Shown: one piece after another, positions 33,677 to 43,630 of the stretch | Numbering within the stretch: position 1 is the stretch's first letter | How the letters are laid out: the number at the start of each line of letters is the position of its first letter | Assembly: GCF_000510645.1 (NCBI RefSeq) | Contig: NZ_KI783301.1 | Location: forward strand, 624,085-688,084 | Length of the DNA stretch: 64,000 bases | Direction: 5' to 3' | Source: Thermicanus aegyptius DSM 12793 | GTDB taxonomy: Bacteria > Bacillota > Bacilli > Thermicanales > Thermicanaceae | Position numbers and translations under genes: made by a program | Notes under the pieces: generated by a model | Told to the model about the DNA's origin: nothing | Seen by the model: only the letters and a program-made list of their open reading frames with translations | The model's database searches: none

Positions 33677-34812
33677 ATGAAAAAAGGTGGTTTTCGCATT
33701 AATCGCTCTGGTTCTGCTCCTCTTTTCCGTCTAGGCTTACGGGGCACAGGACGAGCCAAGGCCGATTGCAGTTCAGGGCGCTCTTGACGTGGAAGTAAAG
33801 TATTTTCTCGAGCAAATGCAGGACTATCGAACGGAGACGTTCGGCTCATATACGTATTACACCGAAAAAACCGGCTCTATTCCCGTTGTCGTTTCAAGAA
33901 CCGACTGGTACGCCTCGACCATGCTGCTGATCGAGAAATACAACCCCAAGGACATCATCAATCAGGGTACCGCCGGCGGCCACGATCCGGATTTGCAACG
34001 CTATGTCAATTACGGAAAATTTCAATACGAAACACAGAGATCAAGGGACCGGTATGGCTCCCGATATGTGGACTGTTGCGCCCACCACCATACGTGAAAA
34101 CGGAGAAATCAAATCTTATCCGAGGTTCGAATCGGATCCCGTCCTGTTCAATGTTGCCATGGATCTCGCCAAAGAATATCAGCGCGGAAAAGCGATGTCC
34201 GGAGTGATCGGAAGCGCGGACGAATGGAACAGATAGCTCGATAGCATCGAATGGCTGCATGAAAATGTGGGGACATGCTTCGAAGACATGGAAACGGCAT
34301 CAGCAACCCAGGTGGCCAAATCGTTCAACGTGCCGTTTCTCGGTATCCGCATTTTGTCGAACTCGGAGTGGCAAGAAGGGGAAAATTTTGACCCGAATGC
34401 GGCCATTTACTGCGCCGAATTTGTGACGGAAGTCATCAAAGCCATTGCCAGCAAAGTCGAGTTCCCTGTGCAATCCACGGTGCATGTAAACCAAGAAAAA
34501 TGACGGATAAATACTCCAAGATGAAAAACGGAACGCTCATGGTTCCGTTGCGAAGCGTAATGGAAAGACTGGGAGCCGATGTGATATGGAACGGCGAGAA
34601 ATATCGGGTCATCGTCCATTACATGGGAAAAGATGTTGTCATACCGCCTGGCAAACGCAGCGTCACCATTGGACAGTCCGTCTATCCGCTCACCGAAGCG
34701 ACTGTTCTTGTCGACGGAACCGTATGGACAGAACTCCAGCTGCTGGAAACCGCTTTTCAGTTGAAGATCTTCTCGCGTCCAGTGTTTACAATGACCAGTA
34801 AAACCTGGATGC
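33677..34812 (+). pseudogene. Decayed nucleoside-phosphorylase-family protein with copper-amine-oxidase-like stalk domain
   Basis: Reassembled from three frames. The start ATGAAAAAAGG needs one A fewer to give a signal peptide (KKVVFALIALVLLLFSV), which then has a TAG. Next come phosphorylase/MTA-SAH nucleosidase features: NQGTAGGHDP, GMAPDMWTVAPTT, and FEDMETASATQVAKSFNVPF. There is a frameshift near 34010, a TAG at about 34234, and another shift near 34500 before a stalk-type domain (GTLMVPLRSVMERLGADV, TVWTELQLL). At least four disabling changes mean no full product. Extracellular by its signal peptide. Confidence 0.8.
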
Positions 34813-34994
34813 GTCCCGCTATCGGTCCTTTAACGGATCCGGCCTTTCAGCCGGATTACCGCGTGATTCCATCTAGGGGGAACAGCTTTTATCCACCGCC
34901 ACAGGGATGTCGCCGAATGCCGCTTGAGCGGCTTTGCGCCTCTCCCTAAACCCGGTGGCCAGCGTCAGTTGATCACAAAGGAAGGGTGGACGTT

Positions 34995-36230
34995 GTGTTC
35001 GATTTGTTATTTAAGGAAGTGCACTGTTTGTTCCGGGAAGAAACGCTCGATGTCGGCGTGAAAAACGGCAAAATAGAATATGTGGGAATCTCCGGTTCCG
35101 CCCCTCCGGCCGCAGAAACCGTTGAGGCCGGAGGCCGGATGCTGCTGCCGGGGCTGGTCGAATCGCATATCCACCTCGACAAGGCGTATTTGCTCGAACA
35201 AATGGGCCGGGAAGCCACCACGCTTGAGGAAGCTATTCAGATCACCGCCGCTCTGAAACGCGGCTACACCCGGGAAGACATCTTGCGGAGGTCCGAGAAA
35301 GTGCTGGCCAAAGCGGTGGCCGCTGGGGTGACCCATATGCGATGCCATGCCGAAGTCGATCCGATCATCGGGCTGTCCAGTATGGAAACAATGCTGGAAT
35401 TGAAGAGGAAATGGGAACATGTGCTCACTTTGCAGATCGTTGCGTTTCCGCAGGAAGGCATCTTCAAGGAGCCGGGGACGGCTGGACTTATGCGCGAAGC
35501 GCTGTCTGCAGGGGCCGATGCGGTCGGCGGTATTCCTTACAACGACTTGGATGCGGATAAACATCTCGATTTTGTGTTCGGGTTGGCAGTTGAGTTCGGA
35601 AAACCGGCCGATTTGCATGTGGATTTTTCGGATGACCCGAACCAGCGGGATATTCTGAAAATCGTCCGACGCACGTTGGATTGCGGGATGCAGGGCAAAG
35701 TGGCGGTTGCCCATCTGACCTCTCTCGGTTCCGTTTCGGAGCCGGAAGCGCGGGAAATCGCGCGGATGATTGCCGAAGCGGGAATCGCCGTTATCACGCT
35801 GCCGATGACCGATCTGTATCTGAACGGCAGAGCGGATAAAGAAAAAATCCGCAGAGGTTTGACCCCGGTTCGTCTGCTGCGCGAAGAGGGGGTCCGAGTT
35901 ATCGTGGGTTCCAACAACATCCGGAACGCGTTTACCCCTTTCGGCCGGGGCGATCCGCTCGATTCCGCCCGATTGTTGGCCCAGACGGCTCACCTGGGGT
36001 TAAAGGCGGACGTCGGCCTACTGTTGGACATGGTCACAGAGGAAGCCGCAAACGCGTTGGAAATCGACGGGTACGGAATCCGGCCCGGAGGAGACGCCGA
36101 TCTTGTTCTTTTCGACGCTTTTCACCCGGGGGAAGTGCTCTTCGAAGTTCCGGGGCGAATCGGCGTTTGGAAAAAAGGACGGAAAGTGGCATCCTCCCTC
36201 GTGCATACGGAGCTGAGCGTCTTTAAGTAA
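34995..36230 (+). CDS. Amidohydrolase, cytosine-deaminase/AtzC-like
   Basis: About 411 residues, TIM-barrel metal-dependent hydrolase of the CodA/N-isopropylammelide hydrolase group, expected to deaminate or hydrolyse a nitrogen heterocycle. Visible: HxH motif ESHIHLDKAY, RCHAEVDP, DLHVDFSDDP and VAVAHLTSLGS. In the last metal site the usual GSDNIRD reads GSNNIRN, so a normally essential Asp is Asn. GTG at 34995 follows GGAAGGGTGG; a GTG nine bases earlier overlaps that site. First intact gene of the transferred-looking segment, 18 bases before the SDR. Confidence 0.78.
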   Translation: MFDLLFKEVHCLFREETLDVGVKNGKIEYVGISGSAPPAAETVEAGGRMLLPGLVESHIHLDKAYLLEQMGREATTLEEAIQITAALKRGYTREDILRRSEKVLAKAVAAGVTHMRCHAEVDPIIGLSSMETMLELKRKWEHVLTLQIVAFPQEGIFKEPGTAGLMREALSAGADAVGGIPYNDLDADKHLDFVFGLAVEFGKPADLHVDFSDDPNQRDILKIVRRTLDCGMQGKVAVAHLTSLGSVSEPEAREIARMIAEAGIAVITLPMTDLYLNGRADKEKIRRGLTPVRLLREEGVRVIVGSNNIRNAFTPFGRGDPLDSARLLAQTAHLGLKADVGLLLDMVTEEAANALEIDGYGIRPGGDADLVLFDAFHPGEVLFEVPGRIGVWKKGRKVASSLVHTELSVFK

Positions 36231-36248
36231 ATGATAGGTGGTGAAACC

Positions 36249-36998
36249 ATGCGATTTGCAGGCAAAAAAGTGCTGATTACCGGAGGGGGGTCAGGAATCG
36301 GCGCGGCTGCGACGGAAGCTTTTTTGAACGAAGGAGCGGAAGTCGCCGTATTCGACGTCATAGGTCCGGAACCGTTAATGGAGCGCTGGAAAGGGAAAAA
36401 ATGTACCGTCTTTCAAGTCGACGTCAGCTGTGCGGAAGCGGTGGACGAGGCAGTCCGCCAGCTGGAAAAGCAATGGGGCGTTTTGGATGTGCTGGTGAAC
36501 AATGCAGGTATCGAGTTTGTCGGCGCCATCGAGGAAATGAGCGAGGATGACTGGGACCGCGTCCTTGATATCAATCTCAAAGGGATTTTTTTGGTGACGA
36601 AGTCAAGTTTGCCGATGTTGAAATCCGTTAGTGGGGTCATTGTCAACACGGCGTCCCAGCTCGCTATCGTAGGCGCTCCCCATTTTACGGCCTATACTGC
36701 ATCGAAATCCGCGGTGCTCAATTTCACCCGCAGCCTAGCGCTCGAAGTGGCAAAATACGGAATACGGGTGAATGCGGTCTGTCCGGGTGCTGTGGACACG
36801 CCGCTGTTGCGGAGGCAATTCGCGGATGGCAAGCAGGGCCCGCAAGGAACGCTGGAGGACCTGATCCGTATGCACCCACTGATGAGATTGGGCCGGCCCG
36901 AGGAAATCGCGGCAGCGATCTTATTTTTGAGTTCGGCGGATGCATCGTTTATCACCGGATCCGCACTAGTGGCCGACGGGGGCTACACTTCCTGGTAA
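36249..36998 (+). CDS. SDR-family NAD(P)-dependent oxidoreductase
   Basis: 249 residues, classical short-chain dehydrogenase: cofactor motif TGGGSGIGAA, VNNAG, catalytic Ser in NTASQLA with YTASK, and CPGAVDT. Asp in VFDVIG after beta-2 favours NAD over NADP. Lies between the amidohydrolase and the substrate-binding protein, so it probably oxidises or reduces an intermediate of the same pathway; the substrate is unknown. ATG at 36249 has AGGTGG upstream. Confidence 0.88.
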   Translation: MRFAGKKVLITGGGSGIGAAATEAFLNEGAEVAVFDVIGPEPLMERWKGKKCTVFQVDVSCAEAVDEAVRQLEKQWGVLDVLVNNAGIEFVGAIEEMSEDDWDRVLDINLKGIFLVTKSSLPMLKSVSGVIVNTASQLAIVGAPHFTAYTASKSAVLNFTRSLALEVAKYGIRVNAVCPGAVDTPLLRRQFADGKQGPQGTLEDLIRMHPLMRLGRPEEIAAAILFLSSADASFITGSALVADGGYTSW

Positions 36999-37029
36999 CA
37001 CAAAGACGCTTTAAGGAGGATAGAGAACG

Positions 37030-38088
37030 ATGGGGAAACGATACTTTTTCCGGCTGTCTGTTTTGTCGTTCATTTTGGTCGTTCTTTTGGCGGCCTGTTC
37101 GTCTCCGGTGGGGAATCAGGCGGCGAACACGGCGAATGCACCGGAAGCAAAAAATTTGGAAACCGTCAAATTGGGGTACGCCAAATGCGCGCACTGTGTC
37201 TCGATGTCGATTGTGCCGGAACTTACTAACGAAGTGAAAGTGGACGCGATTAATTTCAACTCTGGCAACGATGTGATGACCGCTCTCGTATCCAAAAGCA
37301 TCGATATCGCCCAAATCACCTATCTGCATTACGTGACGGCACTGGACAAAGGCTTTGACGTTGTTGCCGTTTCCGGCCAGGTCAACGGCGGTTCTGATAT
37401 TATAGTCGGGAACGCCGTCGATCTGAAACCTGATGACTGGGAGGGCTTCAAAAAGCTTGTCCAGGAACGGCTGGAATCTGGTAACAAGCTGAAAATTGCC
37501 GCTTCCCGCGGCAACGCCCAGGATATCCACCTGCGCGGCGAACTTTTGCTCAACGGCATCGATCCCGTCAACGACGTGGAGATCATTAACATTCCCAACC
37601 CTTCGGACCATGCGGCCGCCTTGCAAAGGGGAGAAGTGGACGCAGTGAGCACGGTTGAACCGTTCGCGTCGCAAATCGTTTTGAGCGGTGTTGGCAAACA
37701 TTTCGCCTATCCGTACAAACAGGCGGCCGGTAATTTGACGAATCTCATCGTAACGCGGTCCGACGTCATCAAAAACAAGCCGGATCAAGTGCAGGCTGTC
37801 GTGAATGCCGTCGTCAAGCTGGTTGGCGATTTGAAGAAAGATCAGACGGAATGGGTGAAGTCGATCAACAAAATAACCGGCCTGGACGCCAACATCGCCA
37901 AAGCGTCGCTGAAAAACGCTTATCCTGACTACAACATGTACTACAAACAGACGCTGGCCATTGCCTCGATGATGAAAGATCTGCAATATATTTCCGCAGA
38001 CGTTTCCGATAAAGTCGGCAAAAACATGGATTACAGCTTTTTGGAGAAAGCGACGGGCAAAAGCAAAAACGAGTTGGGTTATCAATAA
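37030..38088 (+). CDS. ABC importer substrate-binding lipoprotein, NMT1/SsuA type
   Basis: 352 residues. Signal peptide with lipobox LAAC, then a type II periplasmic-binding fold of the nitrate/sulfonate/taurine/thiamine-precursor class: KLGYAKCAHC, ALVSKSIDIAQITY, and GEVDAVSTVEPFA, which are the usual NMT1 positions. It feeds the permease and ATPase encoded next. The ligand is probably an organic nitrogen compound handled by the amidohydrolase, but that is inferred from gene order only. TAAGGAGGA precedes the ATG. Confidence 0.88.
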   Translation: MGKRYFFRLSVLSFILVVLLAACSSPVGNQAANTANAPEAKNLETVKLGYAKCAHCVSMSIVPELTNEVKVDAINFNSGNDVMTALVSKSIDIAQITYLHYVTALDKGFDVVAVSGQVNGGSDIIVGNAVDLKPDDWEGFKKLVQERLESGNKLKIAASRGNAQDIHLRGELLLNGIDPVNDVEIINIPNPSDHAAALQRGEVDAVSTVEPFASQIVLSGVGKHFAYPYKQAAGNLTNLIVTRSDVIKNKPDQVQAVVNAVVKLVGDLKKDQTEWVKSINKITGLDANIAKASLKNAYPDYNMYYKQTLAIASMMKDLQYISADVSDKVGKNMDYSFLEKATGKSKNELGYQ

Positions 38089-38112
38089 TGGAAATCCCAG
38101 GGAGGGTTGCGG

Positions 38113-38923
38113 ATGGCTTTTCTTAAAAATGTCTGGGACAAAAACAAATACCGGTGGATTGTTCCCTTCGCCATCGTGGCGGTTTGGGAGGGAATATCCC
38201 GCTCTGGGATGTTGTCTCCTTCCCTTCTTCCCGCGCCGTCCAAAGTGCTGCAAATTTGGATGGACTGGATCTTCGGCACGACCGGAAATTCGGAGACGAA
38301 CAGTGGGCAGTGGATCCGTGATGCGTTTAGCAGCGCCTTTAGGGTGAGTGCTGGATATGTCATCGCAGCCATTTCCGGGATCGTTCTCGGACTGATGATC
38401 GCCTGGTGGCGGTTTGTGGAGAAGCTGATCGAGCCGACGATCCAGTTGATTCGCCCTCCCGCCCGTATCGTGGATTCCGATCGCCATCATCTGGTTCGGG
38501 ATCGCCGACAAACCGGCCATCTTTCTCGTTTTTCTCGGAGCGTTTTTCCCGATCTTGATGAATACGATTCACGGGGTGAAAACGACGGACAAAAACTTGA
38601 TCCGGGCCGCATCCATGATGGGCTCGAACCAATGGCAGCTCATTCGGTACGTCATTTTGCCAGCTGCGCTTCCGAACATTTTTGCCGGCCTGCGCATTGC
38701 CATCGGCTCGGCGTGGATGCTGACGGTGACAGCGGAGATGATCGCGGTCAAAAGCGGTTTGGGTTACGTGCTGTGGGATTCGTACTATTTTCTGAGATAC
38801 GATCTGGTACTCGCCAGCATGATTAGCATCGGTTTGCTAGGTTTTCTAAGCGACCTCTTGTTGAAAAAAATGATGAACCGCGTGCTTCACTGGCAGCGCA
38901 ACATGTCCGTGCAAGGATTGTAG
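38113..38923 (+). pseudogene. ABC importer permease, SsuC/TauC type, frameshifted
   Basis: The N-terminal half (WIVPFAIVAVWEGISRSG through EKLIEPTIQLIRP) continues in another frame with LPPVSWIPIAIIWFGIADK, and on to RAASMMGSNQWQLIRYVILP, the EAA-type coupling loop, and the end. The break lies in a run of C and G near 38452-38460, consistent with a two-base loss (or a one-base gain). Everything else is intact, so it is either a recent mutation or a sequence error. As read, the importer would lack its membrane subunit. GGGAGGG precedes the ATG. Confidence 0.85.
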
Positions 38924-38952
38924 ACGGTTTGGACAAGAAGGGAGGTGCAAGG

Positions 38953-39726
38953 ATGCCGTTCATAGAGGTGAAAGATATCGTCAAAATGTATCACGATCCG
39001 AAAAGGGGAAAAAACCTGCTCGCGTTGGACCACGTCGATCTGACCGTGGAAAAAAATGAATTTTTGTGCCTGCTAGGTCCGAGCGGCTGCGGCAAATCGA
39101 CGCTGCTCAACATGATCGCCGGATTCGAAAAGCAAACGTCCGGAACGATTCTCATGAACGACAAAGAGGTAACCGGACCTGGCGCGGACCGGGGCATGGT
39201 CTTTCAGCAGCCGACGCTCATGCCGTGGCTGCCCGTATGGGAGAACGTCTCGTTCCACTTAAAGCTCAAGGGGGTCGGGAAAAAGGAACGCCGCGAAAAG
39301 GCCCAGGAATTTATCGATATGGTCGGCCTGAAAGGTTTCGAAAATCATTATCCGTATGAGCTGTCCGGCGGGATGAACCAACGGGTCGGAATCGCGCGGG
39401 CGCTCTTGCTCAATCCTTCCGTCATTCTAATGGATGAACCTTTTGCAGCCTTGGACGCGCAGACGAAAATGGATATGCAGGAGGAGCTGGTGCGCATCTG
39501 GCAGTTTCATAAAGTTACCGTCATCTTCGTCACGCACAGCGTGGAAGAAGCGTTGATCCTGGGAACGAAAGTGGCCGTGATGACCCACCGGCCGGGAAAA
39601 ATCAGGGAACTGCTTTCCATTCACCTTCCCCGCCCGAGAGATGTCACCTCGCATCTATTCAACGAGTACAAGAGAGATATTCTCGGGTATATCCGAGAAG
39701 AGTCGAAATTAGCCAAAGCGACCTGA
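38953..39726 (+). CDS. ABC importer ATPase, SsuB/TauB type
   Basis: 257 residues with Walker A GPSGCGKST, Q-loop VFQQPTLMPW, signature LSGGMNQRVG, Walker B VILMDEPFAALD and switch His in VTHSVEEA. It forms an importer with the binding protein and the frameshifted permease directly upstream. GGGAGGTG lies eight bases before the chosen ATG at 38953. Confidence 0.92.
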   Translation: MPFIEVKDIVKMYHDPKRGKNLLALDHVDLTVEKNEFLCLLGPSGCGKSTLLNMIAGFEKQTSGTILMNDKEVTGPGADRGMVFQQPTLMPWLPVWENVSFHLKLKGVGKKERREKAQEFIDMVGLKGFENHYPYELSGGMNQRVGIARALLLNPSVILMDEPFAALDAQTKMDMQEELVRIWQFHKVTVIFVTHSVEEALILGTKVAVMTHRPGKIRELLSIHLPRPRDVTSHLFNEYKRDILGYIREESKLAKAT

Positions 39727-39767
39727 AATGCGGCGCTCGGATAAAAGAACGAAAGGAGCGTTCTGAC

Positions 39768-40526
39768 TTGTTTATCGCGAAAAACATCAAAAAAATCGGC
39801 ATGCTGACCCCCTCGTCCAATACGGTTCTGGAGCCGGTATGCCAACAGATGCTTTCCTGTCTAGATGATGTTTCGGTCCACTTTTCCCGGTTTACCGTCA
39901 CGGAAATTTCCATGCGGCCGAACGCTTTAGGACAGTTTGAACAGGAATCGATGCTGCGGGCGGCCAGATTGCTTGCGGATGCCGAAGTCGACGTGATCGC
40001 GTGGAACGGGACATCGGCGGGATGGCTAGGATTTGAGGCGGATGTCCGGCTTTGCGAACGGATTTTTCAAGAAACCGGAATTCCCGCTACCACTTCGGTG
40101 CTGGCGCTTAACGAAGCATTTGAGCTGTACGGAATCAAATCTTTCGGTCTGGTCACGCCTTATACGCCGGACATAAACGAAAAAATTATCGCCAATTATT
40201 CCACCATCGGATTAGAATGCGCCGCCGAGCAGTGTCTAGGAATGTATGTCAACAAAGAGTTCAGCCGCGTTTCGCCAAAAGCGATCGAACAGATGGTGGC
40301 CCAAGTGGCCGTTCCGGGTGTGGAGGCGATCACGACGTTTTGCACCAATCTGCGAGCAGCCCCGCTGGTACAATCGCTGGAACAGAAATACGGTATCCCT
40401 ATTTTCGATACGATTTCCGTCGTCGTGTGGAAATCCTTGAACATGATCGGTATATCCCCGGATTGTGTGCAAGGTTGGGGCGGTCTGTTTAAGTCGGAAG
40501 AGGCGAATGAAGCGGTGCAGTCATGA
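39768..40526 (+). CDS. Asp/Glu racemase-family protein, arylmalonate-decarboxylase/maleate-isomerase-like
   Basis: 252 residues with the pseudo-symmetric racemase fold: GMLTPSSNTVLEP near the N-terminus, WNGTSAGWLG at the site of the first catalytic residue, and TFCTNLRAAP at the second. Only the second position is Cys, as in arylmalonate decarboxylase, whereas racemases and maleate isomerase use two. A decarboxylase, isomerase or hydantoin-racemase role in the island's pathway is possible. TTG start with AAAGGAGCG upstream, 41 bases after the ATPase gene. Confidence 0.75.
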   Translation: MFIAKNIKKIGMLTPSSNTVLEPVCQQMLSCLDDVSVHFSRFTVTEISMRPNALGQFEQESMLRAARLLADAEVDVIAWNGTSAGWLGFEADVRLCERIFQETGIPATTSVLALNEAFELYGIKSFGLVTPYTPDINEKIIANYSTIGLECAAEQCLGMYVNKEFSRVSPKAIEQMVAQVAVPGVEAITTFCTNLRAAPLVQSLEQKYGIPIFDTISVVVWKSLNMIGISPDCVQGWGGLFKSEEANEAVQS

Positions 40527-40533
40527 ACCCAGG

Positions 40534-41055
40534 CACTGCGTCAGGCTGCTGATAATGGGCGGATGACCATGTGCATAATGGGAATGCTGTGCAAAAAATC
40601 CGGAAATAAGCTGAATCAAGCCGTCATGGCGAAGACGGTGGATACGTTTCCTGCCCAGATGACATTCAGGATGATGCGGGCCGAGCGGGGCAAGAGGAGT
40701 TGTCGTCTTCTCGATGTAGTGGCAGCGATGCGTAAACGCATGCACGAACGAGGAAGGTTTGGCGGAAATGAGCTCGAATCTCGGAATAATTTCCCGGATG
40801 GAGAACGGAAAGGGAGGAACAAAAGGGGAAGCCGAAGATATCCGGGGATTCGCAAATTTATTGGCGTTAGATCGGTGCACGACCGTCAGGGAAGCGGTCC
40901 TGGCGATGACGGATTATTTGGCCCTTCACCCCAGTTCGGTGACCGGAGTTAACTTTCTTCTCAGCAGGACCGGAAATATTGGGGTCATCGAGCATGACGG
41001 TAGCGAAATCGCTTTTCGCATGATGACCGTAAGCCCGGAGCGGGAGGACCTCGAG
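40534..41055 (+). pseudogene. Decayed fragment, possibly a C45-type Ntn-hydrolase
   Basis: No intact gene. One frame from about 40759 reads EMSSNLGIISRMENGKGG, then RCTTVREAVLAMTDY and TGVNFLLSRTGNIGVIEHDG, which resemble the middle of C45 acyltransferase/peptidase proteins. The part before it is in another frame and unrecognised. It runs straight into the aminotransferase fragment. The assignment is weak. Confidence 0.35.
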
Positions 41056-41650
41056 AGTGGGGCACTGTATTCGATCCCGAAGAGGTCATTGCTAAAATTC
41101 AAACAGGACGCCTACAAGTTGTAGCCATGGTTCATGGAGAGACATCGATGGGATGTATGCAGCCTCTGTGTGATATTGGGAGAGCGTGCCGTGAATACGA
41201 CGTTCTGTTCATCGTGGACGTCGTTGCCACCATCGGGGGAACGGACGTTAGAGTTGACGATTGGATGATTGACGCAACCGTTGGTGGAACGCAGAAATGC
41301 TTGTCTGTCCCTTCCGGAATGACGCCGATCACATTCAACGAACGGACCGAAAAAAAGATTAATTCCAGAAAAAGGGTGGGGAGTTGTATCCGCAATCCAG
41401 ACGTCGACGTCGAGGGGCCAGGAAAGCCAAGTGCAATTATTTTGATTTAAGTCAGTTGATCGATTATTGGGGAACTCGTCGGTTGAACCATCATACGGAA
41501 GCAACCTCGATGCTGTATGTTCTTAAGGATGGTTTGTGCATCGTTTTGGAAGAAGGACTGGAAGAGGGATTCGAGCGTCACAAACTTCACGAGAAAGCGA
41601 TGGTGTCCGTCCTGCAAGCTCCCTGTCGCTACCTGTGTGAACATACCTGA
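41056..41650 (+). pseudogene. PucG-like aminotransferase, internal fragment with frameshift
   Basis: Matches the middle of PLP-dependent (S)-ureidoglycine/alanine-glyoxylate aminotransferases: WGTVFDPEEVIAKIQ, VHGETSMGCMQPL, LFIVDVVATIGGTDVRVD, and the PLP lysine in GGTQKCLSVPSGM. A frameshift near 41405-41425 moves the match (YFDLSQLIDYWG, RRLNHHTEATSMLYVL) into another frame, which stops after HEKAMVSVLQA. Both ends are missing; a full protein has ~410 residues. It shows that a purine/ureide nitrogen route once existed here. Confidence 0.82.
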
Positions 41651-41930
41651 GGGGGGGCTCTGGTAGGACTCGCATCATCGCGGAAAGAGGATGCGACTTA
41701 TCTTTATTCTAAAATGCAAACATCTTAGTCCCCCTGCTGGCGCGACACCATCAGATGATGAAAATGGGGTGGGTTCGATATAATTTTGTTACACCTGGTG
41801 AAGGTAGGTCGTGTCTCAATGGTGTTCGGCCGATAGCCGGTTTAGACGAAGAGGATATAGCGGTTTTAAAGGGAAAAGCTTTTTGACAGGTAAATCGATC
41901 CGCATAATTCATACAGATGGAGGACAGAGT

Positions 41931-43136
41931 ATGTCGGCTGATTGGAACGCTTTTGTTCAGGAGGACGTGATCATTGAACCTTACAAGGATGGCAGATTAC
42001 GAGGCTTAACCTTTGCAGTCAAAGACGTATTTGCAATCAAAGGATATACGAATGGGGCCGGGAATCCCGATTGGCTAAGGACGCATAAACCTGCCGAAAA
42101 GAATGCGGTTGTTGTCGATCTCCTGTTGGCCCAAGGAGCGCGGTTAAAAGGAATTACCCATACCGATGAACTGATGTTTAGCCTTAACGGGGAGAATTAT
42201 CATTATGGAACCCCCATCAATCCTAAAGCTCCCGGATGCATTCCGGGAGGTTCTTCAAGCGGTTCGGCCGTCGCCGTCTCCTCCGGATCGGTCGATTTCG
42301 CCCTAGGAACCGATACCGGTGGCTCCGTTCGCATCCCTTCCGCTTACTGTGGAATCTACGGATTTCGTCCAACCCATGGTTCTGTTCCCTTGGATGGGGT
42401 TATTCCGCTCGCCCAAAGCTTCGATACGGTCGGGTGGATGGCTCGGGATGCTAAAACATTATTACGTGTAGGTGAAGCGTTATTCGATGGGATGGAGGAC
42501 ACCGAAGGGGAGTTTCAGCAGATCCTTTTCGGTCGCGACGCGTGGGAGATGGTAGAAGAGGATTGCAGAAAGAGTTTTTTTAAATCGATCCCCTTATTTG
42601 AGAGGATGACGGAGAAAAATGAATGGATTACTGTCGCCCCGCAGGGACTGCCTGAGTTGTTTAAAACATTCCGCACCATACAAGGTTATGAAATATGGTC
42701 AAATCACGGCAAGTGGATTCGCGATGAAAACCCCCGTTTTGGTCCGGATATCGCAGAACGTTTTGCCTGGACGAGTACTCTGAGCGATTCCGAATACGAA
42801 AAGGCACGTCCCCTTCAAGAGCAATTTCGATCCTATATGCATGAATTACTAGGGTCGAATCGCTTATTGGTCATTCCCACTTCGTCCTGTACACCACCGA
42901 AGCGCGGGCTGACCGGCGATCAAGTGGAAGACAGGCGTACTCGTACCTTGCAATTAACGTGCATCGCCGGCTTATCAGAACTGCCGCAAGTTAACCTACC
43001 GATGGAAGATGAGGAAGGATTGCCTTTCGGAATTTCCATCATTGCAGGGTATCGTCAAGATCTAAAACTCTTATCATGGGTTCATGAAAAATGGTCCGCT
43101 CCGCTTACGGAAAAAGGAGAAAAAATAAAAAAATAA
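41931..43136 (+). CDS. Amidase-signature family hydrolase
   Basis: 401 residues with the Ser-cisSer-Lys triad: Lys in FAVKDVFAIKG, cis-Ser in GGSSSGSAVAVSSG, and nucleophile region TDTGGSVRIPSAYCG. It hydrolyses an amide; the substrate in this island might be a carbamoyl or ureido compound. ATG at 41931 follows GGAGGACAGAG; the open frame upstream has no site. Its codon use is like the flanking genome rather than the 34-40 kb segment. 33 bases before the creatininase remnant. Confidence 0.87.
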   Translation: MSADWNAFVQEDVIIEPYKDGRLRGLTFAVKDVFAIKGYTNGAGNPDWLRTHKPAEKNAVVVDLLLAQGARLKGITHTDELMFSLNGENYHYGTPINPKAPGCIPGGSSSGSAVAVSSGSVDFALGTDTGGSVRIPSAYCGIYGFRPTHGSVPLDGVIPLAQSFDTVGWMARDAKTLLRVGEALFDGMEDTEGEFQQILFGRDAWEMVEEDCRKSFFKSIPLFERMTEKNEWITVAPQGLPELFKTFRTIQGYEIWSNHGKWIRDENPRFGPDIAERFAWTSTLSDSEYEKARPLQEQFRSYMHELLGSNRLLVIPTSSCTPPKRGLTGDQVEDRRTRTLQLTCIAGLSELPQVNLPMEDEEGLPFGISIIAGYRQDLKLLSWVHEKWSAPLTEKGEKIKK

Positions 43137-43169
43137 TTATCGAAGGAGCAGAGTTTACGTTTAGGAGAT

Positions 43170-43630
43170 ATGAAGGAACTGCATGGGAAGAAAGGTTTTT
43201 TACCCCGTTTGACAAGCCGGCAGGTGAAGGAACTTCCAAAGGAAAATGCCTTGGTGATACTGCCGATCGGAGCGATCGAGCAGCACGGGCCCCATTTGCC
43301 TGTTATGACCGATTCACTCATCGGTGAAGCAATTTTAACCAAGGCATTGGAAAAAACAAAGAAAAATTTACCGATCTGGTTGTTGCCGCCCATATCTTAC
43401 GGAAAAAGTAACGAACATATAGGTTTTGCCGGTACGATTTCCTTGTCTGCGGAGACACTGATCGGGATCGTTACCGATATCGCCGTGGGTCTCCGTTCCA
43501 GTGGGTTTAAAAAATTGCTTCTCTTTAACACTCACGGTGGTAATGTTGATCTGCTTCATTTCGTCTCAAGAGAAATCTATCTTTCCACAGGATTGATCCT
43601 CTTTAATTTTTCACCAGGTAGCCTGGGTAA
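43170..43630 (+). pseudogene. Creatininase-family amidohydrolase, C-terminally truncated
   Basis: N-terminal ~150 residues of a creatininase/MftE-type metalloenzyme: PIGAIEQHGPHLPVMTDS supplies metal ligands, and FNTHGGN supplies the next. The family has about 240-260 residues; the last third, with further ligands, is missing because the frame passes at about 43630 into a foreign reading frame and ends in TAG. Probably inactive. Confidence 0.8.

Noticed and set aside
35007..35993. A 328-codon frame antisense to the amidohydrolase
   Set aside because: Shadow frame; the sense gene carries clear amidohydrolase motifs.
36952..38520. A 522-codon open frame on the minus strand
   Set aside because: It is antisense to the intact SDR and binding-protein genes, has no ribosome site or recognisable domain, and is rich in Arg/His/Pro, as expected for the shadow of a GC-rich coding region.
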